Position numbers and translations under genes: made by a program. From DAINPP01 sp963667315 (lineage in GTDB: Bacteria > Thermotogota > Thermotogae > MWEM01): a stretch of 64,000 nucleotides of DNA. Under the pieces are notes generated by a model. It did not search any database, had not been told where the DNA came from, and was given only the letters and a program-made list of their open reading frames with translations. Numbering within the stretch: the first letter of the stretch is position 1; each line of letters opens with the position of its first letter. The DNA lies in the NCBI GenBank assembly GCA_963667315.1, contig OY763325.1, positions 1,178,001-1,242,000 on the forward strand. The letters are read 5' to 3'. Positions 53,555 to 61,765 of this stretch are shown here, piece after piece.

Positions 53555-53869
53555 ATGACCTTAAAATTTGTCGAAGATGGAATGGAGAAGCTGACAATCA
53601 TTCTCCCAACACTCATTGATCTTAAAAATGGTGTAGATGTAAAAGGGGAAATAAACAAAAAAATTGATGAAAAAGAATATGACCATTATGTGATGGATCT
53701 TTCAGAGCTTGAGTTTATAGACAGCCTGGGTCTTGGTATTCTTGTCGGTATTCAGAGAAAGATCAACGCACTGAATAAAAAAATCATTTTCAAAAATCCA
53801 AAAGAAAGCATAAAAAGAGTCTTTGAAGTAACGCAACTTCAGAGGGTTTTCGATATTGTTGAAGAGTAA
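53555..53869 (+). CDS. STAS-domain anti-sigma-factor antagonist
   Basis: 104 residues, a single STAS domain like SpoIIAA/RsbV. The phosphorylated Ser sits in LEFIDSLGLGIL; VFEVTQLQRVFDIV is the usual end. It would take part in partner switching with an anti-sigma kinase, which is not in the window. Start ATG after AAGGGG, 12 bases from the inhibitor gene, so they may share a transcript. Confidence 0.88.
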   Translation: MTLKFVEDGMEKLTIILPTLIDLKNGVDVKGEINKKIDEKEYDHYVMDLSELEFIDSLGLGILVGIQRKINALNKKIIFKNPKESIKRVFEVTQLQRVFDIVEE

Positions 53870-53884
53870 TTAATAAAACAGCTA

Positions 53885-53893
53885 TGATATAAT
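53885..53893 (+). promoter_or_regulatory. Extended -10 promoter of the M24 peptidase operon
   Basis: TGATATAAT, 28 bases before ATG 53921. No clear -35. Confidence 0.65.
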
Positions 53894-53920
53894 CAGACTA
53901 ACTTATTGAGGGGTGATGGT

Positions 53921-55012
53921 ATGAAAAAAGAGATTAACAGAAGAATAGAAAATCTCATAAAAGTAATGAAAGATCAGAACATCGATGCGATTCTTTCGAC
54001 GACGTTCGAAAGCTCATCAAACAATCCAAGATATCTCAGTAATTTTTCAGGTTCACTGGCATATGTTGTCATCGCAGAAGACAGACAGATCATCTGTTCA
54101 GACTCACGCTACTGGCAGCAGATTGAAGAACAGTCACCACTTGAACTTGTTAAAATGACCAGTGACAACTCAAAGACAATTCTCCACGACTTGCTTGGTA
54201 AATATAAGCGAATCGGTTTCGAAAGCGAAACAACTACCGTCAGTGCTTTTAACGATTTGAAAAAAAAGCTTGAAGCGGAAGAACATATTTTTATCGAATG
54301 TGATAAAATGATCAGAGATCTCAGAATCACGAAATCAAGGGATGAAATTGAATTGATCAAGAGGGCTGAAGAGATTGCGCTTTCGGCATTTGATGAATTG
54401 CTAAACGAAATTAAGCCCGGAAAAACGGAAAAGGAAATGGCTGCATTACTTGAATATCTCATGGTCAAAAAGGGTGCGGACAAACCTTCCTTTAACACGA
54501 TTTTCGGTTCCGGCCCAAACGGTGCTTCCCCTCACATGTTCCCAACGATGAAAAAGATTCAGGAGGGTGAATTTATCGTCATTGATTTTGGGGCAGCCTA
54601 TCAAGGCTATTGCAGCGATATCACAAGAACAGTTGCCGTGGGACAGCCGACAGATGAGATGAAGAAGGTATATGAAACGGTAAAAAAGGCTCAGATAGAA
54701 TCCGAAAAAGCTGCGAGCAGCAAACTTACCGGAGCGGATGTTGACAAGATAGCAAGAGATATTATTACCGAAGCGGGATACGGTGACTTTTTCGGACATG
54801 GACTGGGACATGGACTGGGAATTGATGTTCATGAAGCACCGAGTGTTTCGTTCAGAAATACCGAAAAACTTCAGGAAGGCGCCGTTGTCACCATCGAACC
54901 CGGAATTTACATCCCCAATCAATTTGGTGTCAGGATTGAAGATGATATCTATATCACCGGTGAAACAAATGAAGTTTTGACGAATTACAACAAAGAATTA
55001 ATCATACTTTAA
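53921..55012 (+). CDS. M24 metallopeptidase (Xaa-Pro aminopeptidase/prolidase type)
   Basis: 363 residues. Creatinase-like N-terminal domain (1-125) and a pita-bread catalytic domain. Metal ligands are all seen: DFGAAYQGYCSDITRT (two Asp), FFGHGLGHGLGIDVHE (His), VTIEPGIYI (Glu) and GVRIEDD (Glu). Removes N-terminal residues before proline, or cleaves Xaa-Pro dipeptides. ATG 53921 after GAGGGGTGAT is preferred over TTG 53906. The gene precedes efp as in many Firmicutes and Thermotogota, which links proline peptide turnover and EF-P by position only. Confidence 0.95.
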   Translation: MKKEINRRIENLIKVMKDQNIDAILSTTFESSSNNPRYLSNFSGSLAYVVIAEDRQIICSDSRYWQQIEEQSPLELVKMTSDNSKTILHDLLGKYKRIGFESETTTVSAFNDLKKKLEAEEHIFIECDKMIRDLRITKSRDEIELIKRAEEIALSAFDELLNEIKPGKTEKEMAALLEYLMVKKGADKPSFNTIFGSGPNGASPHMFPTMKKIQEGEFIVIDFGAAYQGYCSDITRTVAVGQPTDEMKKVYETVKKAQIESEKAASSKLTGADVDKIARDIITEAGYGDFFGHGLGHGLGIDVHEAPSVSFRNTEKLQEGAVVTIEPGIYIPNQFGVRIEDDIYITGETNEVLTNYNKELIIL

Positions 55013-55021
55013 TTTGTTCAT

Positions 55022-55049
55022 GCGTACTTTTCCGACAGGAAAAGTACGC
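55022..55049 (+). other. Strong stem-loop between peptidase and efp genes
   Basis: A perfect 12-bp stem, GCGTACTTTTCC / GGAAAAGTACGC, with a GACA loop and no U-run behind it. It may be a processing or stabilising element, or a factor-assisted terminator, that sets efp expression apart from the peptidase. Confidence 0.6.
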
Positions 55050-55164
55050 TATTTCCCGAAGATGCGGAGGTTCCAAATACACCTATGCAATTTCGGAAAA
55101 TAAGAAACCAAAAAAAAAGCGTCAATATAAAAGATGAAAGAGATTACAAAGGAAGGTGTTTTAC

Positions 55165-55722
55165 TTGATTGATGTAGGCGGTCTAAAAAAAGGAATGATT
55201 ATCGAATTCGATGGAGAACTCTATCGTGTAATCAGCATGAACAAACATTTTACAGGAAGAGGTAGCGGAATCATAAGAACAAAACTTAAGAATATTCTGA
55301 CGGGATTATCAAAAGACCATTCATTCAGTAGTGGAGAAAAAGTAGATGAAGCCACTCTTGAGTACAGAGAAGCGGAATATCTGTACAAAGACGGCGATCA
55401 TTATATATTCATGGATTTGAATAATTTCGAACAGTATCCATTGGATGATGAACTGATTGGAGATTCGACGGATTATTTAATTGACAATATGCAGGTAAAT
55501 CTGATGTTCTACGAGGATAAGCCAATCGGAATCAATCTGCCAACATTTGTCATCCTTGAAGTTAAGGAAACTGAACCCAATTTCAAGGGAGATACCGTTT
55601 CCGGCAGTGGTAAACCTGCCATCATGGAAACCGGTGTTCGTGTTAGTGTTCCAATGTTTATCAAAACAGGGGAAAAACTTAAGATCGACACAAGAACTGG
55701 TACATATATAGAAAGAGCCTAA
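55165..55722 (+). CDS. efp: Elongation factor P
   Basis: 185 residues, three OB/KOW domains. Relieves ribosome stalling on polyproline. Very close to the Thermotoga type: DVGGLKKGMIIEFDGELYRVISMNKHFTGRGSGIIRTKLKN, end LKIDTRTGTYIERA. The tip of the domain I loop reads GRGSG, so Arg takes the place of the Lys modified in E. coli (PGKG). TTG 55165 follows GGAAGGTG at six bases; GTG 55156 lies in that site. Confidence 0.97.
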   Translation: MIDVGGLKKGMIIEFDGELYRVISMNKHFTGRGSGIIRTKLKNILTGLSKDHSFSSGEKVDEATLEYREAEYLYKDGDHYIFMDLNNFEQYPLDDELIGDSTDYLIDNMQVNLMFYEDKPIGINLPTFVILEVKETEPNFKGDTVSGSGKPAIMETGVRVSVPMFIKTGEKLKIDTRTGTYIERA

Positions 55723-55759
55723 GCAGTTCAGCGGTTCATTCAGACTGGAGGTGAATTAA

Positions 55760-56185
55760 ATGGATCAGGAAAAGGATAGAGATTTACAGGCAATGAAAGA
55801 AAACAACGGAGAAACACAATTTGGAATCGTGGAGATTTCAGATTCTGTTATATACGATCTGGTCAATGTGGCACTGGGAAAGATAGAAGAAATTGTTTAT
55901 GATTCCAAAAATTCAAAAAAAGCCATTTCAATCGACAGAAAAAGTGGTGAAAATACGGTTGCTGTCACTGTAAACATTAAAGTCTATCTGACGAGAAGTG
56001 TAAGGCAGATAGCTGAAACAGTCCAGAAGATGATAAAAGAAGAAGTTGAAGGCATGACAGGTCTTGTTGATGTATCTAACGTTTCGGTAAACATTCTTGA
56101 TGTAGAGATTCCTGCCAGAACCGAACCGGCAGAAATACCGGATGATGAATTAAGTACAGATGTTATCAACGAGGACGACGAATAA
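55760..56185 (+). CDS. Asp23/Gls24-family envelope stress protein
   Basis: 141 residues. The Asp23 core is at about 20-115 (GIVEISDSVIYDLVNVALGKIEEI..., ENTVAVTVNIKVYLTRSVRQIAETVQKMIKEEVEGMTGLVDVSNVSVNILDVEI). Acidic tail. In Staphylococcus Asp23 is anchored at the membrane by AmaP, and the next gene here is AmaP-like and overlaps by one base, so the same pair is likely. Confidence 0.92.
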   Translation: MDQEKDRDLQAMKENNGETQFGIVEISDSVIYDLVNVALGKIEEIVYDSKNSKKAISIDRKSGENTVAVTVNIKVYLTRSVRQIAETVQKMIKEEVEGMTGLVDVSNVSVNILDVEIPARTEPAEIPDDELSTDVINEDDE

Positions 56186-56706
56186 TGAAATGGGCAACGA
56201 AAAGATTTATTGATTTAACCTGTTGGCCTTTATTGGCATTCTCAGCAGGCCTATGGTTGGGTTCTGCAACTCTCGGTGAATCCGGTTATAATGTTTTCAC
56301 GGCTAACGATCTTTGGGGCTTTATTATCAGAATCGTCTTAACGGTATTGGCTGCTTATATGATTTTTATCAGTTTCAGAAACAGAAATTTGTTCTTTGAA
56401 TCCTCACAATCGGACAATCTTAGCGTTTTTGTTTCACCTGATGTCTTTAGAACACTTATTAAAAGAGTGCTTGAGAACTTCGGAACGGTAACGTTGAAAT
56501 CAATAACCATGCGCCCTTCAAAATTAGAAGGTGTGAAAGAATTAATCGTTGATATTTCAACAACGGATCCTTTTTCACTTTCAGAAGTATTGAAAGAATT
56601 ATATGACAAGATTTCATTAACCATCAAAGACAGCCTTGGAGACGAGATGGGGGTTAATGTTATTGTAAAAGTACGAAGTTTCGAGGTGAATAAATACGAT
56701 GGATAA
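56185..56706 (+). CDS. AmaP-like membrane anchor of the Asp23 protein
   Basis: 173 residues. Two membrane helices (about 14-34 and 48-70), then a cytoplasmic alkaline-shock-like domain (about 85-170: ISPDVFRTLIKRVLENFGTVTLKSITMRPS...ELIVDISTTDPFSLSEVLKELYDKISLTIKDSLG). This is the plan of AmaP. Its ATG shares one base with the asp23-like stop and its end overlaps nusB by eight bases. Confidence 0.82.
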   Translation: MKWATKRFIDLTCWPLLAFSAGLWLGSATLGESGYNVFTANDLWGFIIRIVLTVLAAYMIFISFRNRNLFFESSQSDNLSVFVSPDVFRTLIKRVLENFGTVTLKSITMRPSKLEGVKELIVDISTTDPFSLSEVLKELYDKISLTIKDSLGDEMGVNVIVKVRSFEVNKYDG

Positions 56707-57172
56707 CACTTCTTCACAAGAAAAGCAAAAATGGCCCAGAAGAAGAACGATGCGTGAAGTTGTATTCAAAATACTCTTCAGCTTTGATTCAAACAGGATA
56801 TCTGATGAAAAGTCAATCAACAATATGATCATAGAACTATTGTCTGAACAGGATATTTACGATAAACCGCTTACAGAAGAAGCACATGATTATATCCGTG
56901 ATATACTGAGAGATCAGGATCAAATTGACGATATTATCAAAAAATATCTTTTTAATTGGGACTGGAACAGAATTGCATTTGTCGATAAAAACATATTAAG
57001 GCTTGGTGTGTATGAGCTCCTGCATAAGATGAAGATACCGGTAGAGGTTACGATGAATGAGGCGGTAGAAATCGCAAAACGTTACGGAACGGATAAGAGT
57101 TCAAAGTTCATTAACGGTGTTCTTGATTCTGTTTCACGCGAAATGGTTCCAAAAGAGAAGTTATCTCTATAA
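56699..57172 (+). CDS. nusB: Transcription antitermination factor NusB
   Basis: 157 residues with an N-terminal extension of about 15. Helical rRNA antitermination factor that binds boxA with NusE. RRTMREVVFKILFSFD, NWDWNRIAFVDKNILRLGVYELLHKMKIPVEVTMNEAVEIAKRYGTDKSSKFINGVLD is the family signature. Ends at a rho-independent terminator. Confidence 0.96.
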   Translation: MDNTSSQEKQKWPRRRTMREVVFKILFSFDSNRISDEKSINNMIIELLSEQDIYDKPLTEEAHDYIRDILRDQDQIDDIIKKYLFNWDWNRIAFVDKNILRLGVYELLHKMKIPVEVTMNEAVEIAKRYGTDKSSKFINGVLDSVSREMVPKEKLSL

Positions 57173-57186
57173 TAACTCAAAATAAC

Positions 57187-57218
57187 AGGCATCTAAATCT
57201 TTAGATGTCTTTTTTTTT
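57187..57218 (+). terminator. Terminator after nusB
   Basis: An 11-bp stem with one G-U pair (AGGCATCTAAA / TTTAGATGTCT) followed by nine Ts. Confidence 0.92.
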
Positions 57219-57238
57219 ATTAAAAAGGAGGATTCTTG

Positions 57239-58897
57239 ATGAAAAGTGATATTCAGATTGCACAATCGGTTAAAATGAAAAGGATTTCTGAGATAGCAAG
57301 GGAATTGAATATAGAAGACAAGATAATCCCATATGGTAATTATATTGCAAAGATCCCATTATCAGTTTCAAATGAACTGAAGAGAAAACCCGGTAAATTA
57401 ATACTCGTTACAGCTATAACACCTACGCCTGCCGGAGAAGGGAAAACAACCACAAGTATCGGTTTGACACAGGCATTAAATAAAATCGGCAAAAAATCCA
57501 TTGTCACATTGAGAGAACCATCTCTCGGACCTGTATTCGGTGTCAAAGGCGGGGCTGCCGGTGGTGGCTGGTCTCAGGTCATTCCCATGGAGGATATCAA
57601 CCTCCATTTCACAGGTGATATTCACGCAGTCAGTACGGCACATAATCTGCTTTCAGCGATGATTGATGCACATATCAAAGCGGGGAACGAATCAAAATTG
57701 AAAACTACTTCAATCTACTGGCCAAGAGTTATGGATATGAATGACAGGGCATTGCGGAAAATAATCGTTGCTCTTGGAGGAAACAGTAATGGACAGCCTC
57801 GAGAGGATAGCTTTATGATCAGCGTTGCATCAGAAGTCATGGCGATTTTATGTCTGAGTTCCAGTATAAAAGATCTTAAAGAACGGTTTGGAAGGATAAT
57901 TGTCGGAAGAAGTTCCGACAGAAAATTTGTTACAGCTGCAGATCTTAATGCAAACGGTGCTATGGCAGCCTTGATGAAAAATGCCATCATGCCGAATCTT
58001 GTCCAGACACTTGAACATACTCCGGCTATTATCCACGGTGGTCCTTTTGCCAATATTGCACATGGAACCAATTCAATTATAGCAACCAAACTCTCGATGA
58101 AAATGACGGATTACACTATCACAGAAGCCGGATTCGCCGCTGATCTGGGAGCAGAAAAATTCCTGAACGTCGTCAGCAAACTCGGTGGATTCACACCTGA
58201 TGCAACGGTTCTTGTTGCAACAGTTCGAGCCTTGAAGATGCATGGCGGTCTTTCAAAGAAAGAATTAAATCAAGAAAATATAGAGGCCCTCGAAAAAGGC
58301 ATATTGAATCTCAAGGTACACGTTGAAAACCTGCAGAAATTTAACATCCCGGTTGTTGTTGCGCTTAACAAATTCCCGACAGACACACAAAAAGAGATAG
58401 ATACGGTCATCAAATGTGTTGAATCGATGAATGCGGAAATTGCCTTGAGTGACGTTTGGGAAAAAGGAGGAGAAGGAGGTATTGAACTCGCAAAAAAAGT
58501 CATTGAAGCCGCTGATAAACCTTCTGAAATACACAGATTGTATGAATGGGTAGACGCTATCGAAACAAAGATTTCAAAGATCGCAAAGGAAATATACAGG
58601 GCAGGAGAGGTAAAATTCTCTTCTGAAGCTGTAAAACATATCAAATTATACGGAAAACATTATGGGGATTTACCGGTTATTATCGCAAAAACACAATCAT
58701 CCATATCAGATGACCCAACTTTAATCGGGGCTCCAGAAGGACACACAATCAAGATCAAAGACATCTCCGTTTCAGCCGGTGCAGGGTTCCTCGTAGCATA
58801 TGCCGGCGATATCATGACGATGCCCGGATTGCCTAAACATCCTTCCGCAATGGATATCGACATTGATGATAACGGTGAAATCAGTGGGTTATTCTGA
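57239..58897 (+). CDS. fhs: Formate-tetrahydrofolate ligase
   Basis: 552 residues. ATP-dependent synthesis of 10-formyl-THF. ATP loop TPTPAGEGKTTTSIGL (P-loop-like), EPSLGPVFGVKGGAAGGGWSQVIPMEDINLHFTGD, the folate-site stretch HGGPFANIAHGTNSIIAT, and the end AGAGFLVAYAGDIMTMPGLPKHPSA. ATG 57239 after AGGAGG; the TTG just before it is not needed. folD is not in the window. Confidence 0.98.
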   Translation: MKSDIQIAQSVKMKRISEIARELNIEDKIIPYGNYIAKIPLSVSNELKRKPGKLILVTAITPTPAGEGKTTTSIGLTQALNKIGKKSIVTLREPSLGPVFGVKGGAAGGGWSQVIPMEDINLHFTGDIHAVSTAHNLLSAMIDAHIKAGNESKLKTTSIYWPRVMDMNDRALRKIIVALGGNSNGQPREDSFMISVASEVMAILCLSSSIKDLKERFGRIIVGRSSDRKFVTAADLNANGAMAALMKNAIMPNLVQTLEHTPAIIHGGPFANIAHGTNSIIATKLSMKMTDYTITEAGFAADLGAEKFLNVVSKLGGFTPDATVLVATVRALKMHGGLSKKELNQENIEALEKGILNLKVHVENLQKFNIPVVVALNKFPTDTQKEIDTVIKCVESMNAEIALSDVWEKGGEGGIELAKKVIEAADKPSEIHRLYEWVDAIETKISKIAKEIYRAGEVKFSSEAVKHIKLYGKHYGDLPVIIAKTQSSISDDPTLIGAPEGHTIKIKDISVSAGAGFLVAYAGDIMTMPGLPKHPSAMDIDIDDNGEISGLF

Positions 58898-58926
58898 TAT
58901 TTCTACGAACCCGGTGTAACAATTTA

Positions 58927-58935
58927 TGTTATAAT
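58927..58935 (+). promoter_or_regulatory. Extended -10 promoter of the minC-M42 operon
   Basis: TGTTATAAT, about 55 bases before the minC start. No clear -35. Confidence 0.65.
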
Positions 58936-58949
58936 TAGTTGCTTTTATC

Positions 58950-58967
58950 GGGTCTTTGCAAAGACCC
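58950..58967 (+). promoter_or_regulatory. Palindrome in the minC leader
   Basis: GGGTCTTTGCAAAGACCC, a perfect 18-bp palindrome just after the expected transcription start and 12 bases before the GGGGGG ribosome site. It could be an operator or a leader hairpin; no U-run follows, so it is not a terminator. Confidence 0.6.
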
Positions 58968-58989
58968 TTATGAAATCCTGGGGGGAAAT

Positions 58990-59646
58990 ATGATTGATTT
59001 TAGATTTAACGGTCAGGAACTGATCCTTTGGATAGGTGAAAATTCTTCAATCGGTGATGTTCTGAATGACATAGAAAAAAAATTAAAAAATATGGGTAGT
59101 TTTTTTTCAGATGATTCCGGTCTTTCGATTTTCTTTGAAGGGGGTACTTCACAATCTTTTCTTATCAATCCCATTGTGGAATTGCTGAATGAAAACAGTG
59201 TAAAAGTAAATGCCATTCATTTTGTAAAACCGGAACGGAAATTAAATCAACAACTTTCGAACAACATAAAAAAGCCTGAGCCGTTTGAAGAAAAGGATGA
59301 TGAACAAGTCACCATTGAAAAGAATTTAAAATTGTTCAAGGTGACCATCAGATCCGGTCAGGTTTTTGAATATGATGGCGACGCTTTGATTATCGGGAAT
59401 ATCAACAAAGGCGGACAGGTGAAAGTAACCGGCAACCTTGTTGTACTCGGAGATATAAAAGGAAATGTCAATGTTGGTCTTTATAATCCCGAAGAGGCTT
59501 TTGTCCTTTCGACATCAATGCATCCCAATATCATTCAAATTGGAAATACACATTCAAGTTCAATCAGCAGTGATGAGGTGGCACTCTGTAAGATTAAAAA
59601 CGGGCGTCTGTCTCTTGAACCTCTGGTTGGCGATTTTTCAATATAA
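58990..59646 (+). CDS. minC: Septum site-determining protein MinC
   Basis: 218 residues. N-terminal domain (1-95) that inhibits FtsZ, a Glu/Lys-rich linker, and the C-terminal beta-helix (about 110-215: IRSGQVFEYDGDALIIGNINKGGQVKVTGNLVVLGDIKGNVNVG) that binds MinD and makes copolymers. ATG 58990 follows GGGGGGAAAT; an upstream frame from 58939 runs through the palindrome and is not used. minC directly before the M42 genes matches the Thermotoga order as I recall it. minD is not present. Confidence 0.95.
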   Translation: MIDFRFNGQELILWIGENSSIGDVLNDIEKKLKNMGSFFSDDSGLSIFFEGGTSQSFLINPIVELLNENSVKVNAIHFVKPERKLNQQLSNNIKKPEPFEEKDDEQVTIEKNLKLFKVTIRSGQVFEYDGDALIIGNINKGGQVKVTGNLVVLGDIKGNVNVGLYNPEEAFVLSTSMHPNIIQIGNTHSSSISSDEVALCKIKNGRLSLEPLVGDFSI

Positions 59647-59671
59647 GATTATACAAAAAGGGGTAGATGGT

Positions 59672-60727
59672 GTGAAAAATGATATGAAAGAAATGGCTTT
59701 TGAGTTCTCAAAAGCTTATGGCCCTCCCGGTAGAGAATCGGAGATCAGAGAAAAAATAAAGAAAAGGGTTGAATCTTTATGTGATGAACTGTTTGAAGAT
59801 AAATCCGGAAATCTGATTGCCGTAAAAAAAGCTACCGAAAAGAGTCTGGGAAAGATGATGGTTTCAACACATATGGATGAAATCTGTATGATCTGTTCAA
59901 AAGTTATGACGGAAGGTTTTTTAAGAATCGAAGGAATCGGTATTGACCCGAAACTATTACCTTCACAAAAAGTCTGGGTGCATACCAGAGATGGCGAGAA
60001 ACTGAGAGGTGTTATCGGTATGCTGGCACCACATCTTCAGACAGCCGAAACAAAATCAAAAATCTCGGATTTTGATACGCTTTTTGTTGATGTCTCCATG
60101 CATGATATCCATAAATTTAACACAGGGGACTTCATAACCTATGAGAACGATCCGTTTGAGGCTAACGGAATGGTTTTTACGAAGACACTTGACAACAGGG
60201 CAAGCTGTATGGCATCAATAACCGCTCTTGACTTTCTTTCCCGGATGAGACACTCGTACGATTATTATGCCGTGTTTTCCTCAAGAGAGGAAATCGGAGC
60301 ATTTGGTGCAAGAACGGCTGTCAGTCTAATACAGCCTTCAGTCGCAATCGCAATGGACGCTACTTTCTCAAATATATCCGTACCAAACAACAAAAAAGTT
60401 GATATGGGGAAGGGCCCGGTAATTGCAAGAGGTCCTGTTTTAACAAAAATAGTTTCACAAAAACTGGAAAAATGCTGTGAAGATAACGGGATTGCCATGC
60501 AACTTGAAGTATGTCCCGGCAGAACAGGAACAGATGCTGATCAGCTGCAGCTTGAGGGATATCCCACGGGTCTCATCTCAATTCCTTCATCTTATATGCA
60601 CACACCTTATGAAAAGATGAGTATAAAAGACATAACAGAAGCAGGCCGACTACTCGCACTCTATTGTTCACAACTTGACGAGCATGCATTCGAGATGAAA
60701 ACCGATGTTGAGGAGGGAAAAGAATGA
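59672..60727 (+). CDS. M42 aminopeptidase, paralogue 1
   Basis: 351 residues, TET-type dodecameric metalloaminopeptidase (often mis-named endoglucanase). Metal and catalytic residues kept: STHMDEICMI, TLDNRASCMAS, SREEIGAFGA, AMDATF and SYMHTPYEK. GTG 59672 follows AAAGGGG; the frame extends upstream across minC but without a start signal. Overlaps the next M42 gene by four bases (ATGA). Confidence 0.94.
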   Translation: MKNDMKEMAFEFSKAYGPPGRESEIREKIKKRVESLCDELFEDKSGNLIAVKKATEKSLGKMMVSTHMDEICMICSKVMTEGFLRIEGIGIDPKLLPSQKVWVHTRDGEKLRGVIGMLAPHLQTAETKSKISDFDTLFVDVSMHDIHKFNTGDFITYENDPFEANGMVFTKTLDNRASCMASITALDFLSRMRHSYDYYAVFSSREEIGAFGARTAVSLIQPSVAIAMDATFSNISVPNNKKVDMGKGPVIARGPVLTKIVSQKLEKCCEDNGIAMQLEVCPGRTGTDADQLQLEGYPTGLISIPSSYMHTPYEKMSIKDITEAGRLLALYCSQLDEHAFEMKTDVEEGKE

Positions 60728-61764
60728 AGTATTTAAAAGAGCTCTCTGAAATATATGGTGTATCGGGAAACGAAGCAGAAGTAAAAAAGTTTATCAAGCG
60801 AAAAATTGTTGACAGCAAAAAGATTGATTATATCAAAGAAGATCATATCGGTAATCTGATGTGTCTCAAAAAGGGAAAGAATCAAAATAAGACATTATTA
60901 CTCATGGCACACATGGATGAGGTCGGTTTGATGGTAAGTGATATAGAAGAAGACGGCAGACTCTGCGTACAGGCGGTAGGTGGTGTCGATAAAAGAGTTC
61001 TTCTCGGGAAAAGAGTAGTTGTCGGTAAAGACAACATTGAAGGCGTTATTCCGTTCAAGGCGATTCATCTTCAGAATTCCGATTACGCTGATGTCCCGAC
61101 ATGGAATACTATCAGGGTAGATATCGGTTCTTCCGATAAAAAAGAATCAGAAAAAAAAGTCCAAATTGGAGATTATTGTCATTTTAAAACTGAATTTGAA
61201 GAATACGAAAACAGAGTTGTCGGAAAGGCATTTGATGACAGGGCTGGTTGTTCGATCATGCTGGATATCCTTGAAAGCATGGAAGATTTACCCAGCTATA
61301 ATATCGTCTTTGCATTCGTCGTTCAGGAGGAAAACGGCCTTAGAGGAAGTGGTGCCGTTTTGAAACATTTTCACGCTGATGCGGCGCTTGTACTTGAAGG
61401 AACAACGGCAGGAGATAATCCTGAATTGAAAAAAGAAAGATGGTCTACTCATCTTGATAACGGACCGGCTATCAGTTATCTACAATCCGGGTATGTTATC
61501 GACAGAAGATTGTTTACTTCTATCATAGATACAGCTGAGAGATTGACTATCCCGCATCAGTTGAAAGGTAGAACGGTCGGTTCAACCGATACAACAAGAA
61601 CTGCACAATCATTTTACGGCATTCCCGGCGCGGTAATTAACGTCCCTTCACGCTATATTCATTCACCAGTTTGTGTCATGTCAAAGGATGATTATCACCA
61701 CACGGTGACCCTTGTAAAAGAGCTTGTTATGAACGAAAATTTCTTGAAGTCCCTGGAGGTTTAA
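60724..61764 (+). CDS. M42 aminopeptidase, paralogue 2
   Basis: 346 residues, same family. MAHMDEVGLM, AFDDRAGCSIM, VQEENGLRGSGAV, VLEGTTAGD (Glu at the position of the fourth ligand, where paralogues 1 and 3 have Asp) and RYIHSPVCV. The Asp/Glu difference suggests different substrate preference. ATG is coupled to the previous stop; two bases separate it from paralogue 3. Confidence 0.95.
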   Translation: MKYLKELSEIYGVSGNEAEVKKFIKRKIVDSKKIDYIKEDHIGNLMCLKKGKNQNKTLLLMAHMDEVGLMVSDIEEDGRLCVQAVGGVDKRVLLGKRVVVGKDNIEGVIPFKAIHLQNSDYADVPTWNTIRVDIGSSDKKESEKKVQIGDYCHFKTEFEEYENRVVGKAFDDRAGCSIMLDILESMEDLPSYNIVFAFVVQEENGLRGSGAVLKHFHADAALVLEGTTAGDNPELKKERWSTHLDNGPAISYLQSGYVIDRRLFTSIIDTAERLTIPHQLKGRTVGSTDTTRTAQSFYGIPGAVINVPSRYIHSPVCVMSKDDYHHTVTLVKELVMNENFLKSLEV

Positions 61765-61765
61765 A

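Noticed and set aside
55094..55177. Small frame starting ATGCAATTTCGG upstream of efp
   Set aside because: The GGAGG before it is about 14 bases away and the composition is low-complexity Lys-rich; it runs into the efp start. Not convincing as a gene.
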